From: Bacteroidales bacterium
GTDB taxonomy: Bacteria; Bacteroidota; Bacteroidia; Bacteroidales; Marinilabiliaceae
Assembly (NCBI GenBank): GCA_024401295.1
Contig: JAKSLG010000024.1
Location: 1-36,711 of the forward strand
DNA: 36,711 bases
Direction: 5' to 3'
Part shown: positions 8,920-17,287 of the stretch, one piece after another
Layout: every line of letters starts with the position of its first letter
Numbering within the stretch: the first letter of the stretch is position 1
Program-made: the position numbers and the translations under genes
Notes under the pieces: model-generated
Seen by the model: only the letters and a program-made list of their open reading frames with translations
Databases searched by the model: none
What the model was told of the DNA's origin: nothing

Positions 8920-9435
8920 ATGAGAAAAGAGAGCAGAGAGATGCCTGAAGATTTTGCGCTGGAAGTGATGGACAAAGCACCATTTGCAACGCTGAGCGTA
9001 GTCAGAACTGACGGCAGCGCATACGGATTGCCGATATCACATGCGAGAATCGACAACCGCACTTTCTATTTTCATTGTGCGCTCGAAGGCGAGAAGATTG
9101 ACGCCATAAGACAGAATCCACAAGTATGCCTGTCGGCCGTCAGCAAATGCAAGCCGACCGTTGGCCCGAAAGACGGCAGTTTCACACTTGAATATAAGTC
9201 GGCAATAGGTTTCGGAATGGCAGAACTCGTTGAAAATGAGTCTGAACAAATTGAGGCTTTGCGAGCAATCTGCATGCGCTATCTGCCTAATCACATGGAT
9301 GCATTTGACACGTCGATTGCCAGAAGCCTCTCGCGCACAGTTGTTGTCAGGATACGCCTCAACGGCCCGCTGACTGGCAAGCGCAAACAATATGACGCCA
9401 ATGGCGATGAAATGAAATACGGTAGAATGGAATGA
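8920..9435 (+). CDS. Pyridoxamine 5'-phosphate oxidase-like (NimA-type) flavin-binding protein
   Basis: A 171-aa cytoplasmic protein of the split-barrel flavin fold. The N-terminal pattern (MPEDFALEVMDKAPFATLSV, then YGLPISHARI, YFHCALEGEKIDAI, NPQVCLSAV) is characteristic of the NimA-like/PPOX group that binds FMN. Some members reduce 5-nitroimidazoles, but most chromosomal relatives have unknown substrates, so resistance should not be inferred. Its TGA overlaps the ATG of the next gene (ATGA at 9432-9435), so the two are probably translated together. Confidence 0.82.
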   Translation: MRKESREMPEDFALEVMDKAPFATLSVVRTDGSAYGLPISHARIDNRTFYFHCALEGEKIDAIRQNPQVCLSAVSKCKPTVGPKDGSFTLEYKSAIGFGMAELVENESEQIEALRAICMRYLPNHMDAFDTSIARSLSRTVVVRIRLNGPLTGKRKQYDANGDEMKYGRME

Positions 9436-10115
9436 TAGGAACGATTGTAAATACATGCTGCATCATTGCGGGCTCGTTTGTCGGCAGCCTGATGCGCAAA
9501 GGCATAGACGAAAAATATCGCGTCGTACTTTTCGACGCCATGGGACTTGCCTCAATTGCATTGGGTGCAAGTGCATTCACGACAAACATTGCCAAGAGCG
9601 AATTTCCGGTTCTTTTCATCGCGAGCCTTGCCATCGGCGGCCTCATTGGCACACGTATTGGCATTGCACAACGAGTTGAAGCTTTTGCCCAGAAAAAGGG
9701 AGCAAGCCAGCTGATGCAAGGCATCACGACGGCTTCGCTGCTCTATTGCATCGGCACACTGTCGATCGTGGGTCCGATTCTGAGCGCACTGCAAGGCGAC
9801 AACACATACCTATTCACAAACTCGACGCTTGACCTTGTATCGTCAACAATATTCGGAGCGACATACGGTGTTGGCATGATTTGGGCGGCGCCAATACTTT
9901 TCTGTTGGCAAGGATCGATTTATGCGATTGCAAAACTTGCGTCATCATCGCCTCTGCTTCAAGGCACTCTCGTGAACGATCTTGGCGTGATCGGCGGAGT
10001 GTTGATTATATGCTCTGGCCTGAGTATTCTCAACATCAAGGATTGCAAGACGATGAATCTTCTACCATCGCTCATCGTGCCAGTCATCTGGCATTTGGTT
10101 CTGTCTCTGTTTTAG
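9432..10115 (+). CDS. DUF554 family inner-membrane protein
   Basis: A 227-aa polytopic membrane protein with about six or seven hydrophobic segments. The opening MIGTIVNTCCIIAGSFVGS, the mid-block SLLYCIGTLSIVGPI and GATYGVGM are typical of DUF554 (YdfK/YqgA-like) proteins, suspected transporters of unknown substrate. It overlaps the preceding flavoprotein gene by 4 bases. Its stop overlaps the convergent gldFG stop by 4 bases (10112-10115), leaving no room for a separate terminator. Confidence 0.85.
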   Translation: MIGTIVNTCCIIAGSFVGSLMRKGIDEKYRVVLFDAMGLASIALGASAFTTNIAKSEFPVLFIASLAIGGLIGTRIGIAQRVEAFAQKKGASQLMQGITTASLLYCIGTLSIVGPILSALQGDNTYLFTNSTLDLVSSTIFGATYGVGMIWAAPILFCWQGSIYAIAKLASSSPLLQGTLVNDLGVIGGVLIICSGLSILNIKDCKTMNLLPSLIVPVIWHLVLSLF

Positions 10116-12514
10116 CAACTGTATTTTCTGCGACGGACGATTGCGACAACGCCGAAAAGCAATGCCATCAGCACAACTGGCATGACAACCGCAAGGACTT
10201 TGTAGAAGAGTGTTCCGTTGCCGATTTCCTGACGATTGAGAAGGCGTATGGTGAACGTACGATTGCGAAGTGACATCCAGCCTTCATCGTCGGCTAGATA
10301 CTGAACGGCATTGACAATGAAGTCCTTATTGCCGAAAGTCTGTCGCGTAAGCTCGTCGTAGCCGAGCGGAACAATCTTTGGATTTTGCGAAGTTCTGAAG
10401 CGAACATCATTGCGAATAATGTCTCCATCTGCAACAACAATCATCTTCGTAGGTACGCTCGATGCAACAATCGGCTGAGTATTGCTCAACTGCCTTGGAA
10501 CAGAGCGGTGAGCAAAGACCGAAGGGAACGAACCTTCACTGAGGACAGCCACATTGAGATGGCTGCGATTGAACTCGCTCTGCACAGGTTTCTCATGTAT
10601 ATTCGCAAGCGATGCGAAGACCGGAGTACGATCGACTTTGGTGTATGACGACGTGCGCAGAAGCGGCGTGCGAACGAGATCGAGATCTGAACCGACAGTA
10701 TCAATATAGCTTGTAAAATCGCCTTTTACGAGGCTGACATTACGAGTCACTGGGTGCTCAAGATTCGTCGAAAGAAGCGGGCTGAAAAGCCATGGCATGG
10801 GTACGATCTTGCTACCCTCGCCCGGCTGCTGAACACTGATTGGCACCATGCCACAATTGATATCTTCAACAACCTCCGGATTAACTCTGTAGCCATAGAC
10901 AAAAAGCATGTCTTCGATATTAAAATCGGAGTACAATCCCACGGTCTGCGGAGCATTTCGAAGTGTGTCAAGTGTCATATTCACAGCATCGACGAGCCAC
11001 AAAAGACGTCCGCCACGCATGACATATTGGTCGAGCACGAATTTCTCAGGTTCGGTAAACTTGTCGGCAGGCTTTGCAATAATCACGACCTTGTACGGGT
11101 CGAGAATTGAGGCATCGGTGCCAATCTTGCCACGATCGACAGCAAATGACATCGAGAGTTCATCTGTGGCTTCAACGACATCGAGTTCGTCAAGTTCGCC
11201 ATGACCTTCGAGAAAAGCAATGCGTGTCTTTTCTGTTTCAGATATCCGGCGAATGGCATCAATAAGCTTATATTCAATGTCTTCGATGCTTCGATTAAGA
11301 TTTTCATCAGCCGACAGACCTGGAACGTTTTCGAGGAGATTGACCCATGTAAAACGGTCGCCGACATGCACTTTTGCATAAGGATAGACAATGGTTCGTG
11401 TCTTTTGCCCATCTTCCTTAGTTTCGAAAACAGGCACACCCGCCAAACCGACTTCAGCCAACTCATTTGCAAGCTTGTCTGCATCGCCTTTCGACATTGA
11501 CGATGGCTGCACTCGATTATAAATCAATCCATTATGCGCATATTGCTGAAATTCATCGAGCATCTCGGACGTAGCCTTGCCAAGACGCGTAAAGCCAGGA
11601 TTGAGATCGCCGTCGAGATAGAATCTGACAAAAATCTCTTTTTCCATATCTTCAAGATATGAACGCGTGATACGTGAAAGCGTAAAACGGCCCTCGGAGG
11701 TCATGTCTGCTCGGAAAAAGAGATGCTGCGCACCAAGATTCAGAAGGATAACAGCAACAGGCACAAGCGCAATCTTCTTCCACGAGACGTGCGATCGCTG
11801 CACTGCAAACGAGGTCAACGCAATGAAAAGGGCCGCAAACGAAAGGAAATAGACGACATCACGACTGTCAACGACGCCACGCGCCATGCTGTCGTAATGC
11901 TGCGCGATGCTGAGTTCGGAGATGATGCTTCCAACCGATTTGAGATCCGGTATTGATGCAACGGAATCGAAACCGGCATAGAAGACGAAGCACATGGCCA
12001 CAGATGACACAAACGCAACGATCTGGTTGTCAGTGAGCGACGACGTGAAGATGCCGATGGCCATATAGAGCGCGGCAAGGAGCAACAATCCGATGTATGA
12101 TCCGAGCGTTGCTGCAAGGTCAAGATTGCCAACTGGCTCGCCAAGTTGCCAGACAATAAAGATATAGACGAACGTCGGAATGATCGAGATCGCAACGAGC
12201 GTCAGACCCGCAAGATACTTGGCAAGAACAATCTGCAACGGCGAGATTGGACGTATCAAAAGCAACTCGAGCGTTCCGAGACGACGTTCCTCAGCGACAA
12301 GCCTCATCGAAATGGCTGGAACCAGGAAAAGATAGATCCATGGAGCAATGCCAAAGAGCGGTTCGAGGGTCGCATAACCACCATATATGATGTTCAGTTC
12401 GCTAGGCACAACCCACAGGAAGATGCCCGAAGCAATGAGAAAAACCGTGACAACAAGAAAACCTGTCAGCGAACATAGAAATGTTGAAAGTTCTTTTTTG
12501 AAAAGGCTGAACAT
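10112..12514 (-). CDS. Fused GldF-GldG ABC transporter permease/auxiliary protein
   Basis: An 800-aa membrane protein. Residues 1 to about 245 form a GldF-like ABC-2 permease with six predicted helices and the conserved EERRLGTLELLLIRPIS segment. A GldG-like part follows directly (about 250-800): one helix, a large extracytoplasmic region (TSEGRFTLSRITRSYL..., EGHGELDELDV, a GGRLLWLVDAV block) and a C-terminal helix with an RRRK end. In Flavobacterium, GldF and GldG are separate proteins that work with the ATPase GldA and are linked to gliding; in non-gliding Bacteroidales the role is unknown. No ATPase gene lies nearby. It is the last gene of the surE-lpxB operon, 15 bases after lpxB. Confidence 0.85.
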   Translation of the reverse strand: MFSLFKKELSTFLCSLTGFLVVTVFLIASGIFLWVVPSELNIIYGGYATLEPLFGIAPWIYLFLVPAISMRLVAEERRLGTLELLLIRPISPLQIVLAKYLAGLTLVAISIIPTFVYIFIVWQLGEPVGNLDLAATLGSYIGLLLLAALYMAIGIFTSSLTDNQIVAFVSSVAMCFVFYAGFDSVASIPDLKSVGSIISELSIAQHYDSMARGVVDSRDVVYFLSFAALFIALTSFAVQRSHVSWKKIALVPVAVILLNLGAQHLFFRADMTSEGRFTLSRITRSYLEDMEKEIFVRFYLDGDLNPGFTRLGKATSEMLDEFQQYAHNGLIYNRVQPSSMSKGDADKLANELAEVGLAGVPVFETKEDGQKTRTIVYPYAKVHVGDRFTWVNLLENVPGLSADENLNRSIEDIEYKLIDAIRRISETEKTRIAFLEGHGELDELDVVEATDELSMSFAVDRGKIGTDASILDPYKVVIIAKPADKFTEPEKFVLDQYVMRGGRLLWLVDAVNMTLDTLRNAPQTVGLYSDFNIEDMLFVYGYRVNPEVVEDINCGMVPISVQQPGEGSKIVPMPWLFSPLLSTNLEHPVTRNVSLVKGDFTSYIDTVGSDLDLVRTPLLRTSSYTKVDRTPVFASLANIHEKPVQSEFNRSHLNVAVLSEGSFPSVFAHRSVPRQLSNTQPIVASSVPTKMIVVADGDIIRNDVRFRTSQNPKIVPLGYDELTRQTFGNKDFIVNAVQYLADDEGWMSLRNRTFTIRLLNRQEIGNGTLFYKVLAVVMPVVLMALLFGVVAIVRRRKYSC

Positions 12515-12529
12515 GACTGGAAATATGTT

Positions 12530-13705
12530 TTATTGTTTCTTCAACTCACTGAGCATTGCTTCGGCAGCATTGTCGCTACATCCGCTGCCACCGACGATGC
12601 GACGCAACTCGGCATAGTCGCCCAGCATCCTATCGCGTTCATGCGACTCGCCTGCGAGTTTTCTCAAAAGCGAGAGCATACGATCGAAACTATATGCACG
12701 CTGGAAAAGCTCGACAACAGCCTCGCGCCCTAAAATGAGATTGACAAGACTGATGAATGGAACTTTGATGAACAGATGCGCAACAAAATCGCTGAACCAA
12801 CCGCCCCACATGAGATAGACAACGACCTGAGGACAGTTCAAAACGGCTGTCTCGAGCGTTGCCGTTCCCGACGTCACGAGAGCAGCACGGGCCTGTGACA
12901 TAAGCTGATATGTCTCGCCGAATATCACGTTCACATTAGCCCTAACCGACGACGGACAATTCTGCAGATATGGCTCATAATCCGCTGCGGTGAATGATGG
13001 CGCGCCAGCGATTACAAACTGATAGCCAGGCATTTGCTCAACAGTTTTGAGCATAACCGGAAGATTGTATTTCAATTCAGACTTGCGGCTTCCGGCCACG
13101 AGAGCAATCATCGGACGCTCGTCAAGGTTGTTGCGCTGACAAAATTCCGTGAATGATTCATAGGCATGATGTCTGTTCGTGATGGCATCCATGATAGGAT
13201 TACCGCAATAGACAACATCAATACCATGCTTGGCAAAATGTTCCGTTTCAAACGGCATGATCGTGAAGATGCGATCGACATACGCCTTCAAATCCTTCAC
13301 GCGATGCTCCTTCGACGCCCATGTCTTTGGCGCAATATAGTAGAATACGCGAATGCCGCGTTTATGAGCGAATTTTGCTACCGGAAGATTAAAACCTGCA
13401 TAATCGACAAGGATGAGCACGTCCGGACGATTTGCCGTCAGGTCAGCATAGCAAGTGTTGAAGTTTCGGCGTATCTTGTTGAGATGCGTCAGTACATCCC
13501 ACACGCCCATGACAGCCGTATCGCGGTAGTGGCATACGAGGCCCGAATAATCACCTTTGCAACCAATCTCGCCAAGGGCATCGCTCATCAGATCGCCACC
13601 CCAGAAACGAAATTCGGCATCGGCATCGCGCTTGGCAAGTGCACGCATCAAGTTGGATGCATGAAGGTCGCCTGAAGGCTCGCCAGCTATGATGTAATAC
13701 TTCAT
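12530..13705 (-). CDS. lpxB: Lipid-A-disaccharide synthase
   Basis: A 391-aa GT-B fold glycosyltransferase that joins UDP-2,3-diacylglucosamine and lipid X into the tetra-acylated lipid A disaccharide at the inner face of the membrane. The N-terminal motif AGEPSGDLHA, the blocks YIAPKTWASKEHRV and FETEHFAKHG, and the C-terminal ALVTSGTATLETAVL / VVVYLMWGG segments are all LpxB signatures, and the length is normal. Its ATG follows the TAA of the small membrane protein gene without any gap (TAAATG), and gldFG follows 15 bases downstream. It confirms a Gram-negative lipid A pathway. Confidence 0.95.
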   Translation of the reverse strand: MKYYIIAGEPSGDLHASNLMRALAKRDADAEFRFWGGDLMSDALGEIGCKGDYSGLVCHYRDTAVMGVWDVLTHLNKIRRNFNTCYADLTANRPDVLILVDYAGFNLPVAKFAHKRGIRVFYYIAPKTWASKEHRVKDLKAYVDRIFTIMPFETEHFAKHGIDVVYCGNPIMDAITNRHHAYESFTEFCQRNNLDERPMIALVAGSRKSELKYNLPVMLKTVEQMPGYQFVIAGAPSFTAADYEPYLQNCPSSVRANVNVIFGETYQLMSQARAALVTSGTATLETAVLNCPQVVVYLMWGGWFSDFVAHLFIKVPFISLVNLILGREAVVELFQRAYSFDRMLSLLRKLAGESHERDRMLGDYAELRRIVGGSGCSDNAAEAMLSELKKQ

Positions 13706-13999
13706 TTATCCTTGGATTATAAATTTCAAGACTAAAACGACAACAACCCAAATGAGCGTAGCCATGAATATTCCGCGAGCGAAATTCATCTTATCGGAAT
13801 AGGCAAAACCCATGAATGCAGCCAGATTCGACAATGCACTGACAGCGATGAGCGATGAAGCAAATTTAATGGTGATGAACCATTCGAAAAACTTGCCAAG
13901 AGTCACTCCACTCGACATTCCGAAATAATAGAATGCGTAAGTTGTAACTGCCGGAAGGATCAGTCCAAGAATAAATCCGTAGCGTTTCTTGTCGAACAT
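13706..13999 (-). CDS. Small hypothetical membrane protein
   Basis: A 97-aa protein starting MFDKKRYGFILGLILPAVTT with about three hydrophobic helices (about 8-27, 38-60, 72-94) and no recognised catalytic motif. I do not recognise the family. The ATG at 13999 is preferred over 14047, which would overlap surE and place a non-membrane leader before the first helix. It sits between surE and lpxB, ten bases after the first and directly against the second, so it is surely co-transcribed and may serve an envelope function. Confidence 0.75.
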   Translation of the reverse strand: MFDKKRYGFILGLILPAVTTYAFYYFGMSSGVTLGKFFEWFITIKFASSLIAVSALSNLAAFMGFAYSDKMNFARGIFMATLIWVVVVLVLKFIIQG

Positions 14000-14009
14000 A
14001 TTTCTATCT

Positions 14010-14780
14010 TTATAAAGAGGTTGATGCAAGAGCGTTAAGCTCGTCATAATCAGTCACATCCAATCGGCATGGACATATTGTCGCATAGCCTTTGCGCAGC
14101 CAATATACGTCAGTGTCCGTTGCCCCAGGCGCATCATCGACAAAGGTACCAACGAGCCAGTAATAGCGGCTATTCCAAGGATCACGCGACATGTGATAAT
14201 CCTCATGCCAATGTCCTGCCGCAAGACGTACAGGCTTTATTCCCAATGGCTTACAGCCACTTGGAATGTTTACGCCATAGAAAACGCCAGCCTTTTGAGG
14301 AGCAGACAAGGCCCATTCGATGATTTTCGCTGCGACATTGCATGCATCTGTCATGTCAGCATCGACGTCTTCATCATCAATCGAAAAACCTATGCCCATT
14401 ATGCCGAGCAACGCAGCCTCGCGACATGCACCGAGGGTACCGGAATAGTGAACGCTCGACGATGTGTTGGAACCATGATTGATGCCCGAAAGAATGAGCT
14501 GCGGTCTGCGTGGCACGAGGCCATGGACACCGAGCTTGATGCAGTCCACTGGCGAGCCACCGACCATGAAGGCAGTCACGCCATCGATTTTCATGTCATA
14601 GTCGCGCACTCGCAACGGCGCATCGACAGTGAAAGAATGGCTCTGACCCGAATAACCTCGATCCGGAGCAACTACAATCACATCGGCATAACGTGCGGCA
14701 ACGGAAGCAAGAGCATGAATGCCCGGAGCTTGGATGCCGTCATCATTTGAAATAAGTATGAGCGGTTTAGACTGCGTCAT
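14010..14780 (-). CDS. surE: 5'/3'-nucleotidase SurE
   Basis: A 256-aa metal-dependent phosphatase that dephosphorylates nucleoside monophosphates. The diagnostic N-terminal motif ILISNDDGIQAPGI gives the metal ligands Asp13/Asp14. The APDRGYSGQSHSFT, GGSPVDCIKLG and LSGINHGSNTSSSVHYSGT blocks, which form the active site, are all intact. It heads the operon surE - small membrane protein - lpxB - gldFG. A -7 element lies at 14822-14815. Confidence 0.95.
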   Translation of the reverse strand: MTQSKPLILISNDDGIQAPGIHALASVAARYADVIVVAPDRGYSGQSHSFTVDAPLRVRDYDMKIDGVTAFMVGGSPVDCIKLGVHGLVPRRPQLILSGINHGSNTSSSVHYSGTLGACREAALLGIMGIGFSIDDEDVDADMTDACNVAAKIIEWALSAPQKAGVFYGVNIPSGCKPLGIKPVRLAAGHWHEDYHMSRDPWNSRYYWLVGTFVDDAPGATDTDVYWLRKGYATICPCRLDVTDYDELNALASTSL

Positions 14781-14814
14781 GATTTTCTGCGTAATATTTC
14801 AGTATGTCAATTTG

Positions 14815-14822
14815 CAAATATA
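14815..14822 (-). promoter_or_regulatory. Candidate -7 element of the surE operon
   Basis: TATATTTG on the minus strand (14822-14815) matches TAnnTTTG, 34 bases before the surE ATG. No -33 element is clear at the expected distance. It is divergent from the cysteate synthase promoter in the same 132-bp intergenic region. Confidence 0.4.
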
Positions 14823-14864
14823 ACAAATTTTGCTCACGAAATAATATCCAGCAGCTTATGGGAA

Positions 14865-14894
14865 TTGGCCAAACGATAAAAAAATGTATATTTG
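14865..14894 (+). promoter_or_regulatory. Promoter of the cysteate synthase operon
   Basis: TTG (14865-14867) and TATATTTG (14887-14894) are separated by 19 bp, a close match to the Bacteroidota promoter. Transcription would begin near 14900, leaving a short leader before the ATG at 14913. The alternative TTG start at 14892 lies inside the -7 box and can be dismissed. Confidence 0.6.
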
Positions 14895-14912
14895 CATTAT
14901 CACACAATAAGC

Positions 14913-16205
14913 ATGAATAGTTTCAGAAGGACTAAATATACACTTATTTCGTCGGCCACTCTCAAGGAATTTGCCGACGACGGCTTGATAATAAACGATC
15001 CCGACGGCAAAAATTCGCTAATCAAAAGCAAATATGAGGTCAAGGAAATTGCATTCCGCAATGATGAAAACGGACTGATGCGCTATGCCGACTGGCTTCC
15101 GGTCAACAGACCTCTCGCATACACGAATGCACCGATAGCCTATCGCAGCGAAGGACTCGCGAACCATCTGGGACTCAACAATTTGTGGATTACATTCAGC
15201 GGCTGGTGGCCATTGCGAGGCGCAAAGATGCAGACTTGCTCGTTCAAAGAGACTGAAGCCTATGCCGTAACGATGCGCATGAAAGAAAAAGAGGACGACG
15301 TGCTCGTCGTTGCATCGGCCGGCAACACGGCACGAGCATTTGCACGCGTATGCTCCGACAACAACATAAATGTCCTACTCTGCATTCCATATGACAACCT
15401 CAATGCCCTGTGGCACAGCGAACCTATTGCGCCATGCGTGAAAGTGGTTGCAACGACATCGGGCAGCGACTATTCCGATGCCATAGAACTGGGGCGTAGG
15501 ATTTGCCAGATTGACGGGTTCAGAAGCGAGGGCGGAGCACACAACATCGCACGTCGCGACGGCATGGGAACATGCCTTCTCTCGGCAGTCGAAGCTATCG
15601 GACATATTCCCGACGCATATTTCCAAGCCGTAGGCAGCGGCACGGGAGCCATTGCCACATGGGAGACATACAAAAGGCTAAGAGGCGATGGCCGATGGGG
15701 CAGCAACAATATGCGTCTCATCGTCTCGCAGAATGCTCCGTTCATGCCTATTTTCGATTCGTGGAAAATGCAGCAACGCCACATGCTTCCATACGATGCA
15801 GAGCTGTCGCGCCGTAAGTCTGCTCTCATCAGCGCGAGCGTGCTGGCAAACCGCTTCCCACCCTACTCCGTTATTGGTGGGCTCTATGACGCACTGACAG
15901 AATCGCATGGCGACGTCATGACGGTCGGCAACGACGAAGGCCACCTGGCTTCACATTTGTTCCGCAGCACAGAGGGCATCGACATTGCTCCTGCTGCATC
16001 AATCGCCGTAGCATCGCTCATCAAAGCCGTCAAAACAGGCGTCGTCGATGCAGACCAGACGATACTTCTCAACGTCACTGGAGGCGGCGAAGGACTCTTC
16101 AAGAAGAGCCACAACACGAGCATCATGAGGCCAAACCACATATTTAATATCGATGCGCAGCTAAGCGATATCGAACCTGTCGTACGAAGACTTTTCAACA
16201 AATGA
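14913..16205 (+). CDS. Cysteate synthase (PLP-dependent, threonine-synthase-like)
   Basis: A 430-aa fold-type II PLP enzyme. The TCSFKETEA block places the Schiff-base lysine at about residue 112. ASAGNTARAFA and GSGTGAIATWE are the substrate- and phosphate-binding loops. Overall it reads like the threonine-synthase paralogue described in Methanosarcina as cysteate synthase, which makes L-cysteate from O-phosphoserine and sulfite; Bacteroidales carry close relatives under that name. Cysteate could feed sulfonolipid or other sulfonate synthesis. The activity is inferred from family only; true threonine synthase is the alternative. Its TGA overlaps the next ATG (16202), so the two products are probably made together. 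Confidence 0.8.
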   Translation: MNSFRRTKYTLISSATLKEFADDGLIINDPDGKNSLIKSKYEVKEIAFRNDENGLMRYADWLPVNRPLAYTNAPIAYRSEGLANHLGLNNLWITFSGWWPLRGAKMQTCSFKETEAYAVTMRMKEKEDDVLVVASAGNTARAFARVCSDNNINVLLCIPYDNLNALWHSEPIAPCVKVVATTSGSDYSDAIELGRRICQIDGFRSEGGAHNIARRDGMGTCLLSAVEAIGHIPDAYFQAVGSGTGAIATWETYKRLRGDGRWGSNNMRLIVSQNAPFMPIFDSWKMQQRHMLPYDAELSRRKSALISASVLANRFPPYSVIGGLYDALTESHGDVMTVGNDEGHLASHLFRSTEGIDIAPAASIAVASLIKAVKTGVVDADQTILLNVTGGGEGLFKKSHNTSIMRPNHIFNIDAQLSDIEPVVRRLFNK

Positions 16206-17287
16206 TTTTCGTCTATAATCCAACGTGTGAAATGGCCGTGCAGAAAGACACGGTCAATTACTATGCACCGCCTAAGCTGCAAGAATTTGAGCAAAAACTT
16301 GCACCACTAATGATGTTTCTTGCTGGCAAAGACGATGCAGTCGTGGCGCAACGGCCAAGCGATGACATCATTGCTTTCTGGCAAACGCGCGGACTTGAAC
16401 CATGCCAATTCATTGACCGAGACGAAGCCCGACGACGCATTGCTTCGGGCGAACATCTCAAGCCTTGGGGAATGTCGCGCGAGGTTCTCTATCGTTTTTG
16501 CGGCAAAGATGCAGCCAACTCGTTCACCGACAGTCATCGCAAACTCTTCTCGCGACTCTCATCGGTCGAACTCGACCATACCGCCCGCAGCCTCATCAGG
16601 TCTGAAGCCGACAAAGAGCTCTTCAACACCGACGAAGCACCTGTCGTCATCAGCAAAGCAGAAGATTTGCGAAACTTTATCGAAGCCGACAGCCGCAAAG
16701 CGATAAAGACTCTCTGGAGTGCATCTGGCCGCGGCGTATCGCTCGTCACTTGCGAATCGTTCAAGCAGGCTGCCATCGACCGCTTTTCAGCCAGCATAAA
16801 CAAGGACGGCGCCGTTGTCGGCGAGCCACTTCTTGACCGTGTAACCGACTTCGCCATGCTCTTCGAAATCAAGAAGGGTTGCAAGGCAAAATATGTAGGC
16901 AAGAATTTCTACGTCTCTGACGCAACGGGACGTTTTGGCAAAGAATTGATCGGAATCGACCCTATTGCGCCACTGACATCCGACGGCAAATTACCTGCCG
17001 ACTGGGAGACACGAGCAAGCCTTCTGCTTGCCGATGCAATGGATAAATTGCAATGGAACACGCTCTACGAAGGCCCCGTCGGTGTTGACAGCATGATATA
17101 TCGCAAGGCCGACGGCTCACTCGGCATACGCCTGTGCATTGAGGCCAACCTTCGTCATTCCATGGGAAATATAAACATGAGAATCAGCCAATTACTTGGC
17201 TCATGTGCTGCAGAATGGAGCATTCTAAGCACCGATGAGAAATGTGATTTCTATCTATGCAACGGCGTGGGTGGACATTTCCTCTAA
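16202..17287 (+). CDS. Uncharacterised ATP-grasp-like protein coupled to cysteate synthase
   Basis: A 361-aa soluble protein with no name that I recognise. Features seen: a PWGMSREVLYRF block, IKTLWSASGRGVSLV (like the lysine and glycine-rich loop of ATP-grasp enzymes), GEPLLDRVTDFAMLFEI, and near the C-terminus YEGPVGVDSMIY followed by CIEANLRHSMGNINMRI. The Glu...Asn spacing in that last block resembles the Mg-binding end of ATP-grasp domains. ATP-grasp enzymes ligate carboxylates to amines or thiols. Its 4-base overlap with cysteate synthase suggests that it acts on cysteate or a cysteate-derived compound, which is an inference. Its stop overlaps the convergent NigD-like gene by 4 bases. 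Confidence 0.7.
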   Translation: MIFVYNPTCEMAVQKDTVNYYAPPKLQEFEQKLAPLMMFLAGKDDAVVAQRPSDDIIAFWQTRGLEPCQFIDRDEARRRIASGEHLKPWGMSREVLYRFCGKDAANSFTDSHRKLFSRLSSVELDHTARSLIRSEADKELFNTDEAPVVISKAEDLRNFIEADSRKAIKTLWSASGRGVSLVTCESFKQAAIDRFSASINKDGAVVGEPLLDRVTDFAMLFEIKKGCKAKYVGKNFYVSDATGRFGKELIGIDPIAPLTSDGKLPADWETRASLLLADAMDKLQWNTLYEGPVGVDSMIYRKADGSLGIRLCIEANLRHSMGNINMRISQLLGSCAAEWSILSTDEKCDFYLCNGVGGHFL

